The position numbers and the translations under genes were made by a program. A stretch of DNA of 64,000 nucleotides from assembly GCF_037969765.1 (NCBI RefSeq), contig NZ_CP150207.1:5277501-5341500 (forward strand). The letters are read 5' to 3'. The notes beneath the pieces are model-generated. The model was not told where the DNA came from. It was given only the letters and a program-made list of their open reading frames with translations, and ran no database searches. How positions within the stretch are numbered: position 1 is the stretch's first letter; every line of letters starts with the position of its first letter. This DNA is from Paenibacillus sp. FSL W8-0186. GTDB lineage: Bacteria > Bacillota > Bacilli > Paenibacillales > Paenibacillaceae. Below, piece after piece: positions 37,056 through 45,477 of the stretch.

Positions 37056-37855
37056 CAAAACCAGGAAACGAAATCAGGCGCAAGCCGAAGAAACGAGCCT
37101 ATCGGTGGCTCATTTACGCCGCGCTCGCCATTATTTATATATGGGCATTCGCCGGCATCCCTTATACCGGCATCAAAGAAACGGCCGGGCAGATTACGAA
37201 GGCGATCATAGCCGGGATCTTCTCGCCGGATTGGGATTACGTGTATTTGCCCGACGGTGAAGATTTGCTGCGAGGGCTGCTGGATACGCTGGCCATTTCC
37301 ATGCTCGGCACCTTTATGTCGACGGTCATTTGCATTCCTTTTGCCTTCTGGGCAGCCACCAATATGAGCTCATCCCGATGGGTATCCGGCTCCGGAAAAA
37401 TGATACTGAGCTTCATCCGTACTTTTCCAGAGATTATTATGGCCATCCTGTTCATCAAGGCGGTCGGCCCGGGCTCTTTCGCCGGGGTACTGGCGCTTGG
37501 ACTGCATTCCGTAGGCATGCTGGGCAAGCTGTTTGCCGACGAGGTCGAAAGTTTGGACAAAGGCCCCGTTGAAGCCTTGATCGCTTCGGGAGCGAGCCGC
37601 CTGCAAATCATGTGGTTCGCCGTGATCCCTCAGGTGCTGCCAGGTTTTCTGTCTTATACCTTATACCGATTTGAAATTAACGTCCGTTCCGCCACCATTC
37701 TCGGGATCATTGGAGCGGGCGGAATCGGAACCCCGCTCATTTTTGCCCTAAGCTCGCGAAACTGGGAGAGGGTCGGCATTATTCTGCTTGGCATCGTCGT
37801 CATGATTACAATCATCGACATGATTTCTGGTTCGATCCGCAAAAAGCTGGTATAA
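37052..37855 (+). CDS. phnE: Phosphonate ABC transporter permease 2
   Basis: 267 residues, second PhnE paralog, with LAISMLGTFMSTVICIPFAFW, SFIRTFPEIIMAILFIKAVGPG, the loop EVESLDKGPVEALIASGAS and RFEINVRSATILGIIGAGGIG. The tandem phnE arrangement is common in Bacillota. No C-P lyase, phosphonatase or phosphite dehydrogenase gene follows, so the substrate is not fixed by context. Confidence 0.92.
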   Translation: MTKPGNEIRRKPKKRAYRWLIYAALAIIYIWAFAGIPYTGIKETAGQITKAIIAGIFSPDWDYVYLPDGEDLLRGLLDTLAISMLGTFMSTVICIPFAFWAATNMSSSRWVSGSGKMILSFIRTFPEIIMAILFIKAVGPGSFAGVLALGLHSVGMLGKLFADEVESLDKGPVEALIASGASRLQIMWFAVIPQVLPGFLSYTLYRFEINVRSATILGIIGAGGIGTPLIFALSSRNWERVGIILLGIVVMITIIDMISGSIRKKLV

Positions 37856-37938
37856 TTCGTCACCTTGTGCAACATTTCCATAAACACTCCCGTCTTGGTT
37901 TGTAGAATTACTTACAATACAAGTCGAGAGGAATGACA

Positions 37939-39021
37939 ATGATGAATACTACTTTGAGAACTTCGCTGGCCATGCTGGCTTTGTCCACGGCGATCTTAGC
38001 TTCTGGCGCTGCAGCGGCAGAGCCGGCAGCCAGCCAGCCATCGGCCTCAGCAAATATCGCGCCGATCGTTTCCTCGCCGCAGGCATCAGCTATCGCTATT
38101 GAAATCGACGGAACGCTTCTGCCTGGGGCGGCCTACCAAGCGCATGGCGGGGAAGCCACAATGCTGCCGCTCCGCGCTGTTGCGGAGCAGCTGGGTTATG
38201 CCGTGAAATGGAGTCAAGCGGATCATTCCGCCATCATAAGCAAGGACGATATGAGCGCAGCTGTTACGGCTGGAGCCAAGGAATATGGGGTTAACGGGAG
38301 CAGCGCCTCTCTTCCAGCCGCTCCTGAGTTAACGGAGGGTCAACTGCATGTGCCGTCCGCCTTTGTCGAGAATGCACTGCATGCCACCGTAGCGATCAGC
38401 GCCGGTTCCGTCTCTATTACAACGCAGGCGCAGCAGCCAGAGCAGCCGGTACAGCAGCAAACCGCCCAAACCACCGGCGTTATTACCGCCATTCAGGATG
38501 ACGGGAAATACGCCTCGGTTCATATCCAGGGAGTCTGGCCTGACGGGCTTGTTCTGAAAGTCAGCGAGGACACCGTATATCAACGCGCTGACGGAACGAA
38601 GCTGGAGTGGCCGGATCTGCGGCTCGGGATGACCGTGAAGGCGGAGCATTCGCTAGCCATGACCCTCAGCCTACCGCCTCAGACGGGAGCCTACACCCTC
38701 ACCGTACTAGATGCCGAATTGCCCGGCGACCTGCTCGGAACCGCAGGGACGATCGAGGAAATCCGCACGGATGAGCGAGGGCATGCCAGTTATCTGGTCA
38801 AGGGCCAAGGGTTGACCGACCTGTCCCAGAATGACATCGTTCTTCGGCTCAGCGACGATACGGCTATCGTGGATAAAGAGGGCAAGCCTGTAGAGCCGGG
38901 TTCCATCGAGCAAGGAACTAAGGTCATCGGGTTTTATCAGCCCGTCATGACGAAAAGCCTGCCCGCGATCAGCCAAGCAGTTAAAATTGTAGTAGAAACC
39001 GAGCTGCCGCAGCAGCCATAA
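37939..39021 (+). CDS. Secreted stalk-domain (copper amine oxidase N-terminal-like) protein
   Basis: 360 residues; ATG at 37939 has GAGGA at 7 nt, better than the ATG at 37933. A signal peptide ends near ASGAAAAEP. Residues about 55-155 form a Cu_amine_oxidN1-like domain (IAIEIDGTLLPGA, LPLRAVAEQLGYAVKWSQADHSAI), a non-catalytic wall-associated module frequent in Paenibacillus. The remainder is beta-rich with two repeats of similar layout (TGVITAIQDDGKYASV... and TAGTIEEIRTDERGHASY...). Function unknown; probably an envelope-associated adaptor. Confidence 0.82.
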   Translation: MMNTTLRTSLAMLALSTAILASGAAAAEPAASQPSASANIAPIVSSPQASAIAIEIDGTLLPGAAYQAHGGEATMLPLRAVAEQLGYAVKWSQADHSAIISKDDMSAAVTAGAKEYGVNGSSASLPAAPELTEGQLHVPSAFVENALHATVAISAGSVSITTQAQQPEQPVQQQTAQTTGVITAIQDDGKYASVHIQGVWPDGLVLKVSEDTVYQRADGTKLEWPDLRLGMTVKAEHSLAMTLSLPPQTGAYTLTVLDAELPGDLLGTAGTIEEIRTDERGHASYLVKGQGLTDLSQNDIVLRLSDDTAIVDKEGKPVEPGSIEQGTKVIGFYQPVMTKSLPAISQAVKIVVETELPQQP

Positions 39022-39030
39022 TGAATAAGA

Positions 39031-39070
39031 GACGCCCCGCAGTTGGAATCACTATCCACTGCGGGGCGTC
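39031..39070. terminator. Hairpin between convergent stalk-protein and catalase genes
   Basis: Thirteen-bp stem GACGCCCCGCAGT/ACTGCGGGGCGTC with a 14-nt loop and short T runs. Likely bidirectional. Confidence 0.75.
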
Positions 39071-39142
39071 TTGCCGTATTTCTATCCATTCTCCGCATGC
39101 ATCTGCGGCCTTGGACGCGGTTGGCCCGCAGGCTCCCTCTGC

Positions 39143-41182
39143 TCAGGCGCGATCCCAGTGGCGATGAGCCGCGATGGCCTCAATGAAGCTCGCTGCAAAA
39201 TTGCTGCCGCTCACCCCCGTAACGACACCCGGGCTGTTCACCATTTGCGGCTCCAGCCACTTCATGCCGCCCGCGGCTGCCCCAATCGGCTTATAATGCG
39301 AGTAAGCCTCCTGAATAAAGAAAGCCGCCTTCCGGTCCGAGTCAGCAGAAGCGAGCTCTCCGCCAAGTGCGTAAACCGCATCAAACAAGACGGAGTCAGC
39401 GGTCAGGAACGTATGAACGACCTCGCATTCCGTATTCTCCGATCCGTGGAGCACGCCAAGCTTGTCGCTAATGAATTCAGCCTGAACCCCTTCGGCGATC
39501 AGCGCATTCAGCACCGATTTCGCCTCGGCTCCGTCAAAACCCGTACCTACGATCACACCAGCCTTGCGGGTCCTCGGCGACTTCACCGTGTTCTCCTGGC
39601 TCAGCGCCGGGGATGATTTGCTGGACTGCGAACCCGCTCCCGAGGGAGGTATAACCCCAATCGCCTCGGCGACCGGAACAGCCAGCTTCAGGCTGACATT
39701 GCCGAACATGTCGACCACCTGCTGGCGTACCGACTTGCTCTTGACCTTGCCGAGCTCGAACGAAAAGGCGTCGATGATGTGCTGCTTCTCCGCCAGGCTC
39801 ATACTGTTCCAGAAGAGCGTCGCCTGGGAGAAGTGATCCTTGAAACTCTCGCTCCGAGCACGGATTTTGCGGCCCTCGACCTTTTCCTGATAATGAACGT
39901 AGCCGCCTTCCGCCTCCGCCGCAGGCGACGGCGTATTCCCGGCCAACGAGTTATTATGATAACTGACCTGGCCTACATTAATCGTCTGGCGCCCATAGCC
40001 GTCCCGCTGATTGTTGTGGAACGGGCACACCGGCCGGTTAATCGGCAGCTCATGAAAGTTCGGTCCCCCAAGCCGGATCAGTTGCGTATCCGTATAGGAG
40101 AACAAGCGGCCCTGCAGCAGCGGGTCATTGGTGAAATCGATCCCTGGCACGACATGCCCCGGGTGGAAAGCCACCTGCTCCGTCTCCGCAAATACGTTGT
40201 CCACGTTTCGATTCAGCGTCATTTTTCCGATCAGTTGTACAGGGATGTCCTCTTCTGGCCACAGCTTGGTTGCATCGAGAATATCGAAATCGAATTTGAA
40301 CTCGTCTTCCTCCGGGAGAAGCTGAACGCCCAGCTCATACTCCGGATAATTACCCTGTTCAATCGACTCCCATAGGTCCCGGCGATGAAAGTCCGGGTCT
40401 TTCCCCGCAATCTTCTGCGCCTCGTCCCAGACGAGCGAATGCGTCCCCAGCACAGGCTTCCAATGGAACTTCACAAAGTGGGCCTTCCCCTGTTCGTTAA
40501 CGAACCGGAAGGTATTCACCCCGAAGCCCTCCATCATCCGGAAGCTGCGCGGGATGGCGCGGTCCGACATCGCCCACATGATCATATGCGCGGATTCCTG
40601 GTTGTTCGCCACGAAATCCCAGAATGTATCATGAGCCGTGGCCGCCTGAGGCATCTCATGATGCGGCTCGGGCTTCAGCGCGTGTATCAAATCCGGAAAT
40701 TTGATAGCATCCTGGATGAAGAATACGGGAATATTGTTGCCGACCAGATCATAGTTGCCTTCCTCGGTATAGAACTTCGTCGCAAACCCCCGTGCGTCAC
40801 GCACCGTCTCCGCCGAGCCGCGGGAACCTGCAACCGTAGAGAAGCGGACGAACACGGGAGTTACAGTCCCGGGCTCCTGCAGAAATTTGGCTTTTGTGTA
40901 CGGCTTCATGGATGTATATAGCTCAAACTCCCCATGAGCCGCGAATCCCCGTGCGTGAACGACGCGCTCCGGGATGCGTTCATGGTCGAAATGCGTCATT
41001 TTCTCCCGGAAATGAAAATCCTCCATCAGTGTCGGGCCCCTCTCCCCTGCCTTAAGGGAGAATTCGTCCTCCGAGACGCGCAGGCCCTGGTTCGTCGTCA
41101 TCTTCTGGCCTTCATCATTCACGCGAAACTGCTCCAACTGCTCCTGCTTGCGATTGCCGCCTGATTTGTGCTGCTCATCCAT
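39143..41182 (-). CDS. katE: Large-subunit (clade 2) catalase
   Basis: 679 residues, matching large-subunit catalases such as B. subtilis KatE. Catalytic His in [17 protein letters not shown], catalytic Asn region [12 protein letters not shown], and the haem-ligand Tyr in [17 protein letters not shown]. The C-terminal ~150 residues ([20 protein letters not shown] onward) form the flavodoxin/PfpI-like domain typical of this clade. It decomposes hydrogen peroxide in the cytoplasm. GGGAGG precedes the ATG. A SigB-type promoter-like element lies upstream at 41243-41268. Confidence 0.94.
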   Translation of the reverse strand: MDEQHKSGGNRKQEQLEQFRVNDEGQKMTTNQGLRVSEDEFSLKAGERGPTLMEDFHFREKMTHFDHERIPERVVHARGFAAHGEFELYTSMKPYTKAKFLQEPGTVTPVFVRFSTVAGSRGSAETVRDARGFATKFYTEEGNYDLVGNNIPVFFIQDAIKFPDLIHALKPEPHHEMPQAATAHDTFWDFVANNQESAHMIMWAMSDRAIPRSFRMMEGFGVNTFRFVNEQGKAHFVKFHWKPVLGTHSLVWDEAQKIAGKDPDFHRRDLWESIEQGNYPEYELGVQLLPEEDEFKFDFDILDATKLWPEEDIPVQLIGKMTLNRNVDNVFAETEQVAFHPGHVVPGIDFTNDPLLQGRLFSYTDTQLIRLGGPNFHELPINRPVCPFHNNQRDGYGRQTINVGQVSYHNNSLAGNTPSPAAEAEGGYVHYQEKVEGRKIRARSESFKDHFSQATLFWNSMSLAEKQHIIDAFSFELGKVKSKSVRQQVVDMFGNVSLKLAVPVAEAIGVIPPSGAGSQSSKSSPALSQENTVKSPRTRKAGVIVGTGFDGAEAKSVLNALIAEGVQAEFISDKLGVLHGSENTECEVVHTFLTADSVLFDAVYALGGELASADSDRKAAFFIQEAYSHYKPIGAAAGGMKWLEPQMVNSPGVVTGVSGSNFAASFIEAIAAHRHWDRA

Positions 41183-41210
41183 AACACTGATTCCTCCCCG
41201 ATCGAGATCG

Positions 41211-41268
41211 TTAGTCAGCGTACAGAGTACGTACGCTAACCTTTACCCCAATGGGAGTCCCGGCAAAC
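41211..41268 (-). promoter_or_regulatory. SigB-like promoter and inverted repeat upstream of catalase
   Basis: Minus strand GTTTGC (41263-41268), 14 bp, GGGTAA (41243-41248); this resembles the general-stress sigma pattern GTTT-N14-GGGTAW. Just downstream an imperfect inverted repeat (GTTAGCGTAC / GTACGC-TGA-CTAAC, 41211-41240) could be an operator. Paenibacillus usually lacks a classical SigB, so the call is tentative. A CCCGGC/GCCGGG hairpin (41259-41289) overlaps it. Confidence 0.3.
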
Positions 41269-41314
41269 AAATATCCTTGCATGCCGGGCTGTTCCAGATA
41301 CAAGCGCTGATCCG

Positions 41315-42349
41315 TTAGTGATTCTTAACGTTCCCCACGGCACCCTTATGAATGGGATACACCTTCAAACATACCGACACTATATCAATCGCAGTCACAA
41401 TGGCCACGATAGATATCAGCCAGTGTTGACCCCCGCCCCAGGCCGTCTGAACCCATTGAAACGCCTCGCTGCCCGGAGTCAAAATACTTAACTGCACCAG
41501 TTGATCTACAAAATAAGGGTTCCAAACCTCAGAATCTTTGAACATAATTACCAGCAAAATAAATGTGAGCGCATTTAATGCCACATGAGACAGCATCACA
41601 CCGCGCGTCCATTTGCCGAAAATCATCTTGACCGATTCCTTCAGGATGCTAAGCGCTGTAAGCCCCCAGATGAGCGGTAAATACCGGGCAAAGTTCTCTA
41701 CATTGAAAATGGGCACGACCTCCCTGAAATTCTCCCGAAACACAATCACTCCGATCAGCTCTACGGAGAACGTGAACAATACGGCGAACAATACGGAGAA
41801 AATAATCCCCACGATAGGCTCGCTGCGCTTAATGAGCAGCCTGCGGTCAGGGATCTCCGGCAAGTCGGCAAGAGACCATTCCCGCTTGCTTTTGTTCAGA
41901 TCCTCCGGCTTCACGCCAGCATATTCAATAATGGCAAAGGTAACGGTCACCCAAGCGAAGCCTTGCATACCAATGGTTATGATCGATACGATATATGAAA
42001 TAAATTGCTGCAGCGTCTCCGCTGGCGTAATGAGAGCTTCAACAGCGAAGCTCACCGAAAGCCCGATGCCAATAGAGATCAGGACAATTCGCAGTACCGA
42101 GATATAAGCGTCGAAAAATCCGGGGCCAATCAAATATCTTGGCCTGGCGCGGTATTGATCCGCCAGCTTATGCGGACTTCCCAGCTCCCGGAGCACTGCC
42201 TCAATGTCCTCATCCGTCACCGGCCCGCCCTGCGTGCGCTCGTCCAGCATGTCCTCAATCAAGCCCTCCAGCTCCAGCCTGATGTCCTCCCTCTGTCCTT
42301 CGGGCAGCTTCTGCGTTACGGCATAAATATACCTCTGAACAACATCCAA
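41315..42349 (-). CDS. HAAS-domain membrane protein paired with PadR
   Basis: 344 residues. N-terminal HAAS/DUF1700-like cytoplasmic region (1-75: YIYAVTQKLPEGQREDIRLELEGLIEDML and LRELGSPHKLADQYR), then about six hydrophobic segments to the C-terminus. HAAS proteins are commonly encoded after PadR regulators and are thought to act in membrane-stress signalling. The TTG start has AGGAGG 8 nt upstream and lies 20 bases after the padR stop, so it is part of the padR operon. Confidence 0.85.
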   Translation of the reverse strand: MDVVQRYIYAVTQKLPEGQREDIRLELEGLIEDMLDERTQGGPVTDEDIEAVLRELGSPHKLADQYRARPRYLIGPGFFDAYISVLRIVLISIGIGLSVSFAVEALITPAETLQQFISYIVSIITIGMQGFAWVTVTFAIIEYAGVKPEDLNKSKREWSLADLPEIPDRRLLIKRSEPIVGIIFSVLFAVLFTFSVELIGVIVFRENFREVVPIFNVENFARYLPLIWGLTALSILKESVKMIFGKWTRGVMLSHVALNALTFILLVIMFKDSEVWNPYFVDQLVQLSILTPGSEAFQWVQTAWGGGQHWLISIVAIVTAIDIVSVCLKVYPIHKGAVGNVKNH

Positions 42350-42369
42350 GAGTCACTCCTCCTCAAAAA

Positions 42370-42708
42370 TCAATTCAAGTCCAGCAAACCTTCCACACTT
42401 CGGTTCAATTCCTTCCATTCCGTGCATAGCTGCCGGTACACCTCGGTTCCGAATTCGCTCCGCCGGTAATATTTCCGCGGCCGACTCTCCGTCGTATCCC
42501 ACTCGCTGTCCAGCAGCCCCTGCTTCTCCAGTCTTCTTAGCAAGGGATACAGCGTGCCGGGGTCAATAGACATACCCTTCTCTTCCAAGATCATCACCAG
42601 CGAATATCCGTACTGGGGCTCTGACAGCTGGCTGAGCACGCCAATAATGATCGTTCCCCTCCGCAGCTCCTGCAGTAATCCATTCACGACCTCTTGAATG
42701 TCAGTCAT
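42370..42708 (-). CDS. PadR-family transcriptional regulator
   Basis: 112 residues from the ATG at 42708, which follows AGGAG by 8 nt. PadR winged helix: LRRGTIIIGVLSQLSEPQYGYSLVMILEEKGMSIDPGTLYPLLRRLEKQGLLDSEW, with the wing TTESRPRKYYRRSEFG. It likely represses its own operon, whose second gene encodes the HAAS membrane protein. Promoter at 42728-42757. Confidence 0.92.
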   Translation of the reverse strand: MTDIQEVVNGLLQELRRGTIIIGVLSQLSEPQYGYSLVMILEEKGMSIDPGTLYPLLRRLEKQGLLDSEWDTTESRPRKYYRRSEFGTEVYRQLCTEWKELNRSVEGLLDLN

Positions 42709-42727
42709 CTTATCAACTCCTGCTCCC

Positions 42728-42757
42728 AATATACTGTATGGCGCACACTATTGTAAA
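42728..42757 (-). promoter_or_regulatory. Promoter of the padR operon
   Basis: TTTACA (42752-42757), 18-bp spacer, TATATT (42728-42733) on the minus strand. CACT-n7-AGTG, a small inverted repeat around the -35, is a possible PadR site. Confidence 0.5.
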
Positions 42758-42817
42758 GTGCATAATATTATTGAATTTATAGCCTCATAAAAAAAGCATG
42801 GGCAAGATCCAGGGATC

Positions 42818-43759
42818 TTACTCATGCAAGGCAGGCTGGACATGATTCAATTTATAGGGATTAAGCAGCAAAAATAAATTTTGGATGCGGTTCGATCCGC
42901 TTGCCCATTGGAAGCATAATATGCCCTTCAATTGGCCTTCTAACGTAAAGACAAGGTTTATCTCTCCGTTCACCTCTGTCAACACAGCTTCCCACCTGCG
43001 CAATTCCTTAAATGCTTTCGGCGAAGTCAACAAAGCCAGCACACGCCTCCGGCTTGTAATCGGAAAAATAGCGGAACGAGTGTAGCCGCCCCCGTCGGTG
43101 ATCATTGCCGCGTCTTCAGAGAGCAGCTCCAGCAGCTCCTCCATCTGGTATCGCTCGAAAGCGGCAATAAACCGCTCGATCAGCTTTCTTTTGTTCCCCT
43201 GATCCAGGGTAGGATGATCGTCAATCCTTATTTCCTCTGAATTGAGGCTCTTCTTCGCCCGGCTGCATATTTTGCGGCAATTGCTCTCCGATTTGCCCAG
43301 CATCTCTGAAATCGCAGGATAGTCGTACTGAAATACTTCCCGAAGCAGGTAGACCGCCCGCTCCATCGGGGTAAGGCGCTCGAGCATGACCAGATAGGCA
43401 TAGGAAATGACGTCCTGCCGCTCCAGTGTCCGCTCGGGAGAATCGTAGTCAGAGACGAGCGGCTCCGGAAGCCATTCTCCGACATATACTTCCCTTTGCT
43501 TCCGTGCTGACCTCAATACGTTCAGGCTGCGATTCGTAATTCCTTTTGCCAAATAGGCTTTGACATCTCGAATTTCAGTCATATCCTTGGATTGCATCTC
43601 CGCAAACCAGTCCTGAACCACATCCTCGGCGTCAGATACAACGCCCAGCATCCGATAGGCGATGGAAAAAGCATATGTCCGATAATTCCGGTACAATGCA
43701 TCGATGTCCATCCCGGTTCGCACGGAACGAGCATCCTCATTCTGCAATGGCTGCACCAA
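42818..43759 (-). CDS. sigJ: ECF41-family (SigJ-like) RNA polymerase sigma factor
   Basis: 313 residues from a TTG preceded by a perfect AGGAGGAGGT (6 nt); the ATG at 43783 would put that site inside the gene. Sigma70 region 2 (YRNYRTYAFSIAYRMLGVVSDAEDVVQDWF), region 4 (YPAISEMLGKSESNCRKICSRAKKSL), and a C-terminal SnoaL-like extension. ECF41 hallmarks are present: WLPEP in the linker, DGGG (DGGGYTRS) and NPYKL near the C-terminus, where the family has NPDKL. In this family the extension, not an anti-sigma factor, controls activity. Confidence 0.93.
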   Translation of the reverse strand: MVQPLQNEDARSVRTGMDIDALYRNYRTYAFSIAYRMLGVVSDAEDVVQDWFAEMQSKDMTEIRDVKAYLAKGITNRSLNVLRSARKQREVYVGEWLPEPLVSDYDSPERTLERQDVISYAYLVMLERLTPMERAVYLLREVFQYDYPAISEMLGKSESNCRKICSRAKKSLNSEEIRIDDHPTLDQGNKRKLIERFIAAFERYQMEELLELLSEDAAMITDGGGYTRSAIFPITSRRRVLALLTSPKAFKELRRWEAVLTEVNGEINLVFTLEGQLKGILCFQWASGSNRIQNLFLLLNPYKLNHVQPALHE

Positions 43760-43781
43760 GCCTGCACCTCCTCCTAACGCC

Positions 43782-43804
43782 AAAAAGAAGCCCGGGAAGG
43801 CTTC
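43782..43804 (-). terminator. Terminator/attenuator between CMD-family and sigma-factor genes
   Basis: GAAGCC/GGCTTC stem with a 6-nt loop followed by TTTTT on the minus strand, just upstream of the sigma-factor ribosome binding site. Suggests reduced read-through into the sigma gene. Confidence 0.7.
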
Positions 43805-43835
43805 CTTTCGGCATTTCCTATGTTATTTTACCATT

Positions 43836-44288
43836 TTATGACTTGAAGCAGCCAGGGAAAAGCCCTGATGAGATGGCTAGGCGATTCCAGCTGTTAATCG
43901 TATTTATGGCAATCAATAAATCTACGTACTCACTCTCGGTAAAATACTGCCTCACCTTCTCATAGACCGGCTGCGGCACTCCTTCAACCGAAATATTCGT
44001 CACGCATTCCGTCAGCTCCAGAGCGGCCCGCTCCTGATCCGTGAACAGATGCGGAACTTCCCGCCATACGCTGAGCAGCAAAATCCGGTCGGCATGACTC
44101 CCCATCGCCATCAAATCCTTAGCATGCATATCCAGGCAGTAGGCGCATCCATTGATTTGAGACGCGCGAAGCTTGATCAGCTCATTCGTAACGGGATCTA
44201 CACTGCTCTCCCTGGTGTATTTCTCCAGTGTGGACATCGCTTGATACGCTGCCGGGTTAGCCTTCTGAAAATTCAACCTTAGACTCAT
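43836..44288 (-). CDS. Carboxymuconolactone decarboxylase-like (AhpD fold) protein
   Basis: 150 residues from the ATG at 44288 (GGAG about 10 nt upstream). CMD/AhpD fold with the redox motif CAYCLDMHAKD (CxxC plus His) in LRASQINGCAYCLDMH. Proteins of this type use the Cys pair in peroxide reduction or related chemistry. Genes of the CMD, oxidoreductase and epimerase groups are the usual target of ECF41 sigma factors, and this one lies directly upstream of the sigJ gene with an ECF41-type promoter. Confidence 0.92.
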   Translation of the reverse strand: MSLRLNFQKANPAAYQAMSTLEKYTRESSVDPVTNELIKLRASQINGCAYCLDMHAKDLMAMGSHADRILLLSVWREVPHLFTDQERAALELTECVTNISVEGVPQPVYEKVRQYFTESEYVDLLIAINTINSWNRLAISSGLFPGCFKS

Positions 44289-44322
44289 TAATCCATCTCT
44301 CCTCATCATGTGATACAGAGTA

Positions 44323-44349
44323 GACAATGGAGCCCCCGATTTTGTGACA
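44323..44349 (-). promoter_or_regulatory. ECF41-type promoter of the CMD-family gene
   Basis: TGTCACA (44343-44349), 16 bp, TGTC (44323-44326) on the minus strand, about 35 bases before the ATG. The described ECF41 consensus is TGTCACA then CGTC at this spacing; one base of the -10 differs. Confidence 0.7.
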
Positions 44350-44417
44350 CCTTCCCCTTCCTGAATTGACGCCTTTGCCTGTAATAGCTACTATTTGGAG
44401 TGGGAGGTGTTATAAGC

Positions 44418-44780
44418 ATGACGACATTATTGCTGTTCGGAGCAGTCATGATGTTCCTAGCCGTTGCTTTAGGGGCGTTCGGAGCCCATGCATTAAAGAA
44501 GAAGCTGTCCGAGGATATGATGAAAATTTTTCAAACCGGGATCCAGTACCACATCGCTCATGCGCTCGGCTTGCTGCTGTTAGGCCTGATTTCTGCGCAG
44601 ACCGAATCGGCGTCACTGATTGTGCTGGCTGGCTGGTTCCTGTTCGCGGGCATCATCCTGTTCTCAGGCAGCTTGTACGCGCTGAGCCTGACAGGCATCC
44701 GAAAGCTAGGAGCGATTACGCCGCTGGGCGGCGTGGCCTTCCTGATCGGCTGGGTAATTACGGCGATCGCGGTAATTTAA
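44418..44780 (+). CDS. DUF423 (YwdK-like) membrane protein
   Basis: 120 residues, about four helices. The opening VALGAFGAHALKKKLSEDMMKIFQTGIQYHIAHALGLL is the DUF423 signature. Function unknown. GGAGG about 10 nt before the ATG. Its 3' end overlaps the convergent ECF S-component gene by 23 bases. Confidence 0.88.
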   Translation: MTTLLLFGAVMMFLAVALGAFGAHALKKKLSEDMMKIFQTGIQYHIAHALGLLLLGLISAQTESASLIVLAGWFLFAGIILFSGSLYALSLTGIRKLGAITPLGGVAFLIGWVITAIAVI

Positions 44781-45477
44781 CCGGCGTGTCCTCCGGGTTC
44801 AGCAAGCCATACTTCGACTTAACCCGGGTAAGGATTCGCATCCATACTCCGGAGAATAGCGTAAGAAAGAAAACATTCGACAACGCGTGGGCCAAATCGA
44901 AGTAGAAGCTGGCGACATAAGCCGACACGAATACCGGCCAGGACAATTGATCATAGAAGCCGATCAGGAACCATAAATTCATGATCCAGCCGAACAGAAA
45001 TCCCCAGAGGAAGCCGAAGAGATTTCTGCCCCACATCCGTTTCATCCATAACGAGTCCTTAAGCAGTCCTGCCGTGAACCCGATCATTCCCCAGCAGAAC
45101 ATCTGCCACGGTGTCCACGGCCCTTGACCCAGGAATATGTTCGATACGACGGCGGCGATGCTGCCCACCAGAAACCCCGTCTCGGCTCCAAAGGCGAGCG
45201 CCGCCATAATAATGACAAAGGACGTCGGCTGCACACTGGGGAGCGGCGCAAATGGCACGCGGCTCACGGCCGCGATCGCCCCCAGCATTGCGACAAGCAG
45301 GATCTCCTCCGTCCGCAGCCTTTTTCTCTCGAAGCGGATAAAAAAGGGAATGATCGCCAGCCCGATAACCAGGAAGCTAAGCGGGAGATAATACTCCTCG
45401 AACCATAACACGGCAGCCAGCAGAACAATCACTGCAATGATGCAGCCGGCATAGACAAAACGTTTTATTTTTCCCAT
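44758..45477 (-). CDS. ECF transporter S component, probable corrinoid specificity
   Basis: 239 residues, six predicted helices (about 8-26, 28-45, 52-75, 85-115, 122-150, 160-205). FAPLPSVQPTSFVIIMAALAFG and SNIFLGQGPWTPWQMFCWGMIGF are typical of ECF substrate-binding S proteins of the CbrT-like group. It determines what the importer carries. As last gene of an operon led by a cobalamin riboswitch, the predicted ligand is cobalamin or a precursor; the sequence alone does not prove it. Its start overlaps the ATPase stop by 13 bases. Confidence 0.85.
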   Translation of the reverse strand: MGKIKRFVYAGCIIAVIVLLAAVLWFEEYYLPLSFLVIGLAIIPFFIRFERKRLRTEEILLVAMLGAIAAVSRVPFAPLPSVQPTSFVIIMAALAFGAETGFLVGSIAAVVSNIFLGQGPWTPWQMFCWGMIGFTAGLLKDSLWMKRMWGRNLFGFLWGFLFGWIMNLWFLIGFYDQLSWPVFVSAYVASFYFDLAHALSNVFFLTLFSGVWMRILTRVKSKYGLLNPEDTPVKLPRSP

